Made by a program: the position numbers and the translations under genes. Of a stretch of DNA of 64,000 nucleotides, positions 56,248 to 64,000 are shown piece by piece (positions within the stretch are counted from its first letter, which is position 1; each line of letters starts with the position of its first letter). Source of the stretch: Simmondsia chinensis (taxonomy: Eukaryota > Streptophyta > Magnoliopsida > Caryophyllales > Simmondsiaceae); contig JAGTTD010000019.1 in assembly GCA_018398585.1 (NCBI GenBank), positions 4,253,702 through 4,317,701 of the forward strand, read 5' to 3'. The notes under the pieces were generated by a model. It had not been told where the DNA came from, did no database searches, and saw only the letters and a list, made by a program, of their open reading frames with translations.

Positions 56248-57099
56248 AGTGATGACACGGAATATTGTTGTCGGAGTCACGCCAACGCTACCCTTTTTTA
56301 TATACTTAATTTACTATTAACATTAAGACCTTTTGATGACTATTTTTATTATAAGTTTATATATTTTTGTACAATGCGTCAATTTATTTCATTTAATTTT
56401 GGTTATATTATTTAGTCTCCATATAATTTAAAGTGTCAATTTAGTCCTCATTCGAGATTTATATTAACTTGATAACCAAGTTTTTTAAAAACCAAAAATA
56501 TAGCATGAATAGTAAGGAGCTGTTAAACAAGATTTAGCGGATGTTCGAAGACAATAAAGATAAACACACAAACAATAGAAATCAAAGACGAGAAATAAGA
56601 CAAGACAAGAATATTCAAGAAATGAAAGATGAGATTGGGATTTGACAAAGAACAACAAATACAGCAAAGTTTTAGAAAGAACAAGAGGAACGACAAATGA
56701 AATTGAAACTGATATAACACCTATATCAAAAAAAATGAAAAGAATGATTTTTACGGCCTTCCATTAATTCGAATTGCTGAAGCAGAGTCGAATAAAGGGG
56801 AGATGAGGAGCGGCTCGGACCCCCCTGGCTTGTTCAGTTTCAAATTCGTCCCTGGCTCTACTGTGTGTGGCGGCGTTTGCGGTGGTTGCTGTCGCTCTTC
56901 TTGCATCTCCAACGGCGCCATGAGGATAATAGTAATCAAACATTTATGTCAATAGTAATTTCAAATTGTGAGATTACTATTAACTTTGAGACTCTTTAAT
57001 GAACATTTATGTTATAAGTTCATATTTTTTTTGTATGTTGGGTCAATTTAATTCATTTATATTTTTGTACTGTATTTGGACTCCTAATTTGTGTATGTA
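56248..57099. other. AT-rich intergenic sequence
   Basis: Bases 56270-56420 and 56950-57070 share words (ATTACTATTAAC, GAACATTTATG, TATAAGTT), hinting at an old duplication. No gene is supported. The frame at 56751-56939 (minus) is short and featureless. Confidence 0.4.
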
Positions 57100-57840
57100 A
57101 TAACGTGATAGAAAATCATCATATTTAGAAAAGGATACGAAATTAATTGTTTTCCAATAGACTAACGACTTTTTGCTATATGTATTGATATACAATCAGG
57201 GGGATGACTCATGTGAGCGATGAGGAGGTGAGAGTGAATTCTTGATCAACCATTTGACCACTGACATTATTTTTCTCCTGCCTAACATCGCCTACTATTT
57301 TTATTATTATTTTTTTTTTGATCAAAAACTTTTGCTATTTCTAATTGAATCGTATTGAATTTTATATTACAATCAAGTCTTCGTAATGCTTTTAAGAGTT
57401 TTATATTGAAAACTACCTACATTTTAGGTGCAATTTTAAAAAATTACCTGACTTTTCTAGTTTTTTAAAGTCATACTTAAACTTTCCAAAATTTTTCGAT
57501 ATTGATGATTTTTAATATAAAAAAAAAAAACCCCTGCTTTTAAAATACATTTACAAGTAGTTAATTTTCTAAATATGATGTGCGGTTGCAGCTTGTCACA
57601 AATACGAAATACAACAGTGTAATCCATAGTGTTCAATCAAAGAAAATCAGTCCGAGGATTTCAATTGCATCTTTGTTTAGATCTTATTTAGGCAACCCAA
57701 GCGTGTTCGCTTCAATAAAAGAATTATTGTCCAAAGAAAACCCTCCACTTTATAAAAAAATTAGATGAACGAATACATCGTTCAGTGCTATGCCCAGGGC
57801 CAAGATGGCAGTGCCCTCAAACACTTCAAGCTTCGAATTT
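57100..57840 (+). pseudogene. dioxygenase pseudogene fragment: intron 2 and exon 3
   Basis: Bases 57100-57591 include intron-2-like sequence (GAAATTAATTGTTTTCC, CGACTTTTTGCTAT, GTTTAATTTTCTA-like end) matching the pseudogene's intron at 34090-34415, plus a MITE-like arm (57408-57530). Exon 3 starts at 57592 after TTGCAG and reads LVTNTKYNSVIHSVQSKKIS then PRISIASLFRSYLGNP. The iron-ligand His is kept but the following Arg is Ser. The frame breaks near 57764 and the stop codon is lost (CTTCGA for CTCTGA). Exons 1 and 2 are absent. It is the third copy on the same strand. Confidence 0.88.
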
Positions 57841-59300
57841 GTGGTGCAAGAGACAATTTTTGAGTCATGAAATATATGTTGGAAAGAAATTAGAAAATTT
57901 ATAATATCAGAGCAAAAAAATATTAAGATTAGAGCATTTATTATAACAACGTCGAAGTCAAAATAAAATTGGCTTATATTACAGTCTGTGAAACCAAAAA
58001 TAATTATGTATATAAAATTTAATTTTTGAGAAAATTTAGTTCAGATACTTTAAAATTTTGTAATCTATTTTTTTAAATACTCTAAGACTTTAAAAATTTT
58101 TTGAAGTACCCAGAATACTAGAAACTATTTTCTTCCAAGTAAATTTGGCTTTACTCCATTGGTATTTTCATTTAAAACAAGTTTTAAATTTAAAAAATAT
58201 TTTAGATACTTCAGAAAATATATTAAATCATAAAAATATATTTTAAATATATAATATAAATTCATATTTAAAAATATATTTTAAATGTCTAAAAACGTTT
58301 TACATATTTAAAAAATATTTTTAATAATTCGAAACTATTTTATAAAATTTAAAACATACAAATATAGAAAGAAATTTTAAATATTTAAAAAATATTTTGA
58401 AATACATTTTAAATATTGATAAATATTTCAAATATTCAGAAAACGGTTCAAATATTGAGAAAACCCACTACATATATCAAAATACTTTTAAAGTTAAAAA
58501 TATATTAATATATTAAAAAAATTTATTTAGTTAAAAATATTGTAAATATGTCAAATATTTAATATATTGTTTAGATATTTAAAATACTATTCAAATATTT
58601 AATATATTATTCAAATATTTAGAATATTTTTATTTTTTCACATATGTTTTGAGATTTAAAATAATTTTTAATATTTGAAATATTTTTCAAATATTCAATA
58701 ATGTACTTCAAAATTTTAATTTTTTACATATTTATTTTAAATAAATAAAATACTTTAAAAATATATAAAATAATTTTTAATGTTTATATTATTTTTCATA
58801 TATTTAATCAGTTTTCTAAATATTTGATATATTTTATAAATATTTAAAATATTATTTTGAAATATTTGCTAAAATTTTAGGATATATTTAAATATTTAAA
58901 AAAGTTTTAAATATTTTTTATTTTTTTAAAATATATAAAATACAATATTTAAGATATTTTTTATAATTTTTCAAACTTTTTAGATATTTAAAATAATTTA
59001 TAGAATTTTATATATTAGTTTAAATATTTAAAATATATTATTTAAGATAATATGTTTTTTAAAATATTTAAAATAACTTCTAATTTTATTTTAAATGAAA
59101 ATATTATTTTTTAGGCATTTTCCTTTTTTTTAAGTGCCTCGTCATCAAAAACCAATAAAATCCTAAAGATGTGGGCACTTGAAAAAAAAAGTTACCAAAG
59201 TTTAGGGTACCTCAAAAAAAAACATTTCAAAACCTCCAGATACTTCAAAAATATATTACCAAATCTTTGGGTATATGAACCAAATTTTCTCTTAATGTAT
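57841..59300. other. very AT-rich tract of degenerate AAATATTTAAAATAT repeats
   Basis: From about 58020 to 59110 the sequence is nearly all A and T, built from short irregular units such as TTTAAATATTTA and AAAATATTT. No genes. It may be a diverged tandem array or a matrix-attachment-like region; neither can be shown here. Confidence 0.55.
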
Positions 59301-59620
59301 TTTCATAATCAGTGACAAAGTCGCAATATAAAACAGGCAACTCGTATAGACAAGTCCCGAATATACCCATATACAAATTGGAGTAAAAGATAAAAAAAGG
59401 ATTACGGAAAAAAAAAAAAAAAAAAAGAGGGAGAAAAGACAAAAAAGAATTACAAAAAATAAAGGCAAAAAAAGAAAGCAAAAACCAACAAATACTAAAG
59501 TTTAGTGTCAACGGGTAAGATATTTAACAAGTTGAGGACTTAATGGTCCGAGAGATGATGCCTAAGACCAAATATCTTGACTAAGGGGAAGGAGAATCCT
59601 CGAAGCCTAACACCCACATC
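59301..59620 (-). mobile_element. LINE 3' tail fragment, minus strand
   Basis: The reverse complement of 59285-59345 matches the LINE tail ending at 19622. The A/T tract (plus-strand A run 59409-59427) lies within the same style of T-rich UTR. No coding part remains. Confidence 0.35.
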
Positions 59621-60849
59621 TAGGGATGTACGAAAATCGGTCTAAACCATAATTTAAATCAGACCAAATTGTAATTTATAGTTTGGTTTGTTTTCTGGTT
59701 TGAAAAATTATGATTTGGTTTAGAAGATGTTGATTTTGTTACGTATAATAATACGTAGTTAGTAATTCATTAGTATGATACTTAGTATGACTTGTAATTG
59801 AGGTAGTATAAAAGGAGGATGTAAGTCATCTTTTAAACGAATGACAAAATAATTCTTTCTCATCTTCTATATCTATTCTCTTATCTCTTTCTTCTATTTC
59901 TCTCTCTCATCTCACTCTAACTCACCCAAACCCTAATCCTAATCCTAGTTACACCAAACCAGTGTAACAGGTTAGTAGGGTTTGCAGTTTACATTCGTTT
60001 TAAAACCAAACCTAAACCGTAAACCATAAAATAAAGGAAGGTTTAATTATTATTTACATAATTTGAATTATAATAAGTCACTTTAGTAGCTAACAAAATT
60101 TTATTTGACAAGCTGATACAAAAAGATTATTTGCACCAAAGATCCTTGAATTTTTTTTATTATGTCAATTTAATTTTTGTACCTTTAATTATATTAATTT
60201 AGTCTTTCTATAACTTATATTGTGTTAATTTAGTCCTTTGACCAAATTTAAATTAAGTTAATTATGCAAATTTAACAGCACAATGTCATATTGAATACAA
60301 GTAACCCACTGCAAATCCACACGTTGATTCAATTTAACCAAATCTCTAATTGAACCATAAAAAATTCCATTAACAATTTAACATAATTTTATTTTAAAGA
60401 CTACATTGACACAATACACTTGTGTAGAAATTAAATTGACATAATTAAAAGTATAAGAATTAAATTGATACAAAGGACAAAGTACAAGAACCTTTGGGGT
60501 AAATAACTCAAAAAATTATTACTATTGAAATTTTGTCACTTAAATGGTTATAAATAAAATAATTAAGTTAGAAAATTACAAATATATAACGACATTGAAT
60601 ATAACAAAACTAATATATCTATAATTAATTTTAATCTATATTCTATTGATAAAATATGTAGCTTTTTTAAAATTATGGCTTAACCATAACCAAACCGGAC
60701 CGAACCGCAAAATACGGTTTGGTTTGGTTCGGTTTAGTTTAACATTTAAAACTGTCTAGTTTGGTTTGAAAAAATTTTCAAACCATACTAATACGATTTG
60801 GTCTAGTTTTGATGCGATTTTTATAAAAATCGAACTGTACACACCCCTA
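59621..60849. mobile_element. TIR element of hAT type with nested LTR
   Basis: It starts TAGGGATGTACGAAAATCGG and ends GAACTGTACACACCCCTA. Subterminal sequence is rich in GGTTTGGTTTGG / CCAAACCTAAACC motifs on opposite strands. Such TAGGGGTGTRCA ends are common for plant hAT-derived elements. No transposase. The flanking 8-mers (CCCACATC and ACGTCAGA) do not match, so the borders are tentative. Confidence 0.55.
59737..59969 (+). repeat. probable solo LTR within the TIR element
   Basis: 233 bp starting TGTTACGTATAATA and ending CCAGTGTAACA. Its end (CTCACTCTAACTCACC, CCCTAAT, TTACA, GTAACA) is close to the LTR end of the chromovirus derivative (52600-52636). No primer site or purine tract adjoins and no 5-bp duplication is recognised. 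Confidence 0.5.
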
Positions 60850-60857
60850 ACGTCAGA

Positions 60858-61396
60858 GATAGGACCCCGCGCTCCTTTTTCCATCTTCAGGAGAAAGTAG
60901 TTCACTAAAATCACGCAGGATCAGAGTTGAGGGACCCATGGATTATTTTAGTTGTTGGACACTATCGTAAAATTTAAAGCCTTGTTTGAAAGAGAGGATC
61001 CTGAGTACGGAGCGTGTTATAGAGATAGGTAAAAAAGTGGGCATCAACTTTGATTGTTTCGACCCGGTTAAGGTGGCAGACATTCTTGCCCATTGATATG
61101 GGTAGAGTGTTAGGTTGAGTCTTCAGGTTCATTCTCGGTTCTTGTGCCGGCTTTCTGGCTCCTCTTCAGCTTTGATCCCTATTTGTGTTATTACTGCGCG
61201 CGCTTTTGTTTCTTGCCCCCGTGTCTTTTCTGGTCCTGTTTTCGTTGTCTGCTGTGTCGTATTTTGTGACTTTTTTTCTTATTTTGTATTGGCTTCTTTT
61301 TGGTCCCCGTGCTGTTGCAGTCGGACTTCGGGCTCGCCTAGCGAGTAGCCGGTTGATTTTTCAATTTTGTCGCAATTTATCAAAAAAAAAAAAAAA
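60858..61396 (+). mobile_element. L1-type LINE 3' UTR with poly(A)
   Basis: T/G/C-rich sequence ending GTCGCAATTTATC and then an A run (61381-61396), the same tail style as 40680-40861. The open frames inside are low-complexity (Phe/Cys/Leu) and are not called as genes. Confidence 0.5.
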
Positions 61397-61518
61397 CGTC
61401 TTGTTTGAAAACAGTAAATAATTTTTTACTTTTCATTTTCAGTTTTCCTTTTTTGTTTCCATATGAAAAATATTTTTAGGAGTGAAAAATGATTAGCAAT
61501 ATTCAAATAGAGACAACT

Positions 61519-62657
61519 ACTCCGTTTGTTTCGGGGGAAAACCACAGTCTAAAAAGTGATTTTCCCCTTTTCCTATGTTTGGCCCGTCATTAGCTTACGG
61601 AAAAACTTTTCCCTCAAATGAGGGGAAATGACTTCCCTTTCAAAACGGGGGAAGTCATGATTATAAGTGACTCAAAAACCTTCCCAGTTATATCATGCAA
61701 ATCGAGATCGAATCAAAATAAACTAGACTGCACTGTATACATTTAACTCAATAACCTTCGTAGTTATTATCATGCAAATCAAGATCGAATCAAAATAAAC
61801 CAGACTGCACTGTAGACATTTAACGTCAAAACTTCGAACAAAAATTAGACTGAATAATTAAAAGCAGCTTGGATATTACTTTGTTATTGTTGCAACAGGC
61901 AAACTTTAATCAATTTGAATTGTTATATAATATTATAGAAAGAAATTATCTAGGTAATATTTTAACATTTATTACATATAAGTACTATAATAATTCAGTA
62001 ATATACAATAATATACCTTGAAGTTCAAAAATTTTCTCATGAATCAGGTATCTTTTGTCAAAATTTAGTATATTTTAAACGAAAACAGCAATCTATATGT
62101 ATCCTATATTATAATGCAATAATTTACTTTGTCCGAAAATGCTAACATGACATATTTTGTAATAATATATAAGTAATTTTTGTTAGAATGTGAATAACTT
62201 TTTAATAATAACACATCAATTTTTTGGCAAAAATTAACCGAATTTAATGAAAATTCACCAGATTTTAACACAATATATACACAAGTGATAAAATTTCTTA
62301 TCTCATGACACCTCATTGTATATATTAAAATGACAGAGTATTTAGATGATAAATGCTTAAATTTTAGAATACCTAAGGAACAATTTTTCTTATTTATACA
62401 GCTTTAATAGTTAATTTTTTATTTTGTTACTTCATATATGTTGTATTATTTTTTACGTTGTCCTATAAAAAGATATAAAATGATTGGTGAAAAATATTTT
62501 TTTAAAACATACAAGAAGACATCACAATGGGGAATTAAGTTTTCCTTTGAAACAAATAACGGAAAACCCTACTCAGAATTTATATTTCCTTGGAAAACCT
62601 TTTCCGAAGAAAAATCAATTCTTAGATTCTACTTTTCCTTCAAAATAAACGGAGCCT
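61519..62657. mobile_element. TIR element with CTCCGTTT ends
   Basis: The left end CTCCGTTTGTTTCGGGGGAA and the right end, whose reverse complement is CTCCGTTTATTTTGAAGGAA, form an imperfect inverted repeat. Inside are inverted motifs of the GGGGAAAA/TTTTCCCC and GGAAAACC type, plus a near-direct duplication at 61666-61735 and 61741-61805 (ATCATGCAAATC, GATCGAATCAAAATAAAC, GACTGCACTGTA). No transposase. The superfamily is not resolved. Confidence 0.5.
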
Positions 62658-63420
62658 AAGTTCAAATGATTATAATTTTTCAATTTTCTAAAAAATAAAA
62701 ATTACAGGCATAAGTAATACCCACAAATATGAAAACCCAATAATTCAATCCAAACACAATGTGAACATTTAGGCTAATTGATTCGAAAACAATCCGCATA
62801 TCCAATTCTTAAATTCGGATATTGATGTGGTTAAGTATTAGTTTAATACACAATTCTAAAGTGCAGAACACCTACTCATACTACTTAATCGCATATAAAA
62901 AATGGAGTAATTTATTATTGTATAACACAAATACAACCTAGGCATACAACATGCTAATTTTTCCATTTTTGGAAATTGACCCTTATGTTGTCTTGTACAA
63001 CGATATTTTGGTTCCTATTACGGATCAACTGACTTTCTCTGCCATCTGAAAGTAAATAATGCATTGTTTTTTTGTTTATTCACACACTATTGAAATTAAC
63101 TTTTATTGCCTTTGTGGATGATTCAATATAAAGCATAATTGAGTTCCCCCCAACAAGCTTCCCTATAAAAACGTTTTATTACATTCCATAACTATGCGCG
63201 TCATTAAACAACTCATATAGTCCTTTTATACATCTTCAACCTTAAAGGGTGAATTATGGGTCACAAATTAGAATTGATGGCAAGAGAATGAGAAGGCAAG
63301 AGAAAGAGAGAGGATGAAGTGAAGGAAGAGCCAAAAAAAAAAAAAAAAAAAAAAAAGCTTTGAATGAGAACAAGGATACAGCTATGAAAAATTCTGAGAA
63401 GTAGTTTCAAACTATTTTCT
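62658..63420. other. AT-rich sequence without recognised gene
   Basis: Only low-complexity features are seen, including an A run at 63333-63356 next to purine-rich GAGAAAGAGAGAGGATG. Confidence 0.4.
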
Positions 63421-63429
63421 AAATTTTTC

Positions 63430-63605
63430 AAAAGCGTAGGGGACGGCGTGCAACAGGCTACACGATGTACGGAACGTCGTGCACAGTGGTTGCATGACTT
63501 TTGTAAACTCGTGCAACCACTATGCTACAATAAAACATGCCAATTTGCTAAATATTTTTTAAAATATGTCAATTTTTTAAATTTTTTTTCAAATTAGGCC
63601 CCTTT
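63430..63605 (+). repeat. possible end of a second, related MULE
   Basis: GGGGACGGCGTGCAACAGG, GTCGTGCAC, then TTGCTAAATATTTTTTAAAA and AAATTTTTTTTCAAATTAGG follow the same order as the right inverted repeat of the MULE (11951-12106), in the same orientation. The central TTGCTAAATATT...AAATATG block is shared. The match is partial and no target duplication can be tested inside the window. Confidence 0.45.
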
Positions 63606-64000
63606 AAAAAAAAACTCCAAATGTCCAAAAATTTTCCGATAGAGCTTGGAAATTCTCTGCTATAAATAGCCGCTAGATTTCTAAACAACTCTTTCATTTT
63701 CTTAAAAGTTTTTCGGGAAAATAAAAAAGGGAAATCGTACGGCTTAGACCCCCAGCCCCCCGTTAATCTTTTTTAGACCCCTCTAACCTTAAATAGACTT
63801 TTTTGGACAAAATTTCCCCTCCTACTTCAAAACCCCACCTGTCCACTCTCTCTCTCCCCTTCTCTCTCCTCATTTAATGCAAGGCAGTATTCTATTCTTT
63901 CATTTAATGCAAAAGGAAACTTTTTGACTTTTTTCATTCTTTTCATTCTTTCTTTCCATTCTTTTTCCGCCCATTTGTCTTCCTTCTCTCATATCTCATT
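63606..64000. other. unclassified end of window
   Basis: It has TATAAATAGCC (63661-63671) followed by C/T-rich sequence (CTCTCTCTCCCC near 63848), so a promoter with a pyrimidine-rich leader is possible. No coding region is visible before the window ends. Confidence 0.35.

Noticed and set aside
1..64000. A CRISPR array, prokaryotic operon or phage-like system.
   Set aside because: Introns, plant retroelements and poly(A) tails show nuclear plant DNA, and no regularly spaced short repeats were found.

Overview
This window looks like plant nuclear DNA, most likely from a eudicot. It is AT-rich, its genes have introns, and most of it is layered transposable elements of plant types: MULE, hAT, copia, chromovirus-type gypsy, L1 and RTE LINEs, and miniature LTR elements. 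No species can be named from the sequence.

Only one ordinary gene looks intact: a three-exon 2-oxoglutarate/Fe(II) dioxygenase (20155-22208) of the group usually annotated as '1-aminocyclopropane-1-carboxylate oxidase homolog'. Two broken relatives lie downstream on the same strand: a three-exon pseudogene (31925-34661) and a last-exon fragment (57592-57840). Together they look like the remains of a tandem cluster split apart by insertions.

Layout. 1-1600: LINE fragments. 1817-12106: one large Mutator-like element with about 160-bp terminal inverted repeats and a 10-bp target duplication. It carries a decayed MULE transposase followed on the same strand by a multi-exon plant mobile domain (PMD) gene, and is itself hit by a hAT element, an RTE LINE and a 36-bp RTE tail. 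12117-19850: a foldback MITE, an LTR/PBS fragment, a 293-bp SMART-type miniature LTR element, a deleted copia and LINE tails. 20155-25330: the dioxygenase gene and an RTE LINE. 25330-39373: a perfect 39-bp hairpin, a minus-strand copia 3' half, and a plus-strand copia split into gag-integrase and RT-RNase H halves with the dioxygenase pseudogene between them. A gag-protease-only LTR element lies in that pseudogene's 3' flank. 39374-46985: L1 fragments, two 5S rRNA-headed SINE copies with RTE-like tails, and unclassified repeats. 46985-55420: a nest in which an RTE LINE is split by a non-coding LTR element (LARD) whose right LTR holds a SMART and a gag-protease element with a terminal chromodomain remnant. 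55784-64000: hAT-type elements, the dioxygenase fragment, a very AT-rich tract, LINE tails and a possible second MULE end.

The most notable signals are the PMD-bearing MULE, the 5S-headed SINEs sharing their tail with the local RTE LINEs, the two gag-protease-only elements, the GC-AG second intron shared by the dioxygenase copies, and the gene copy lodged inside a copia element.
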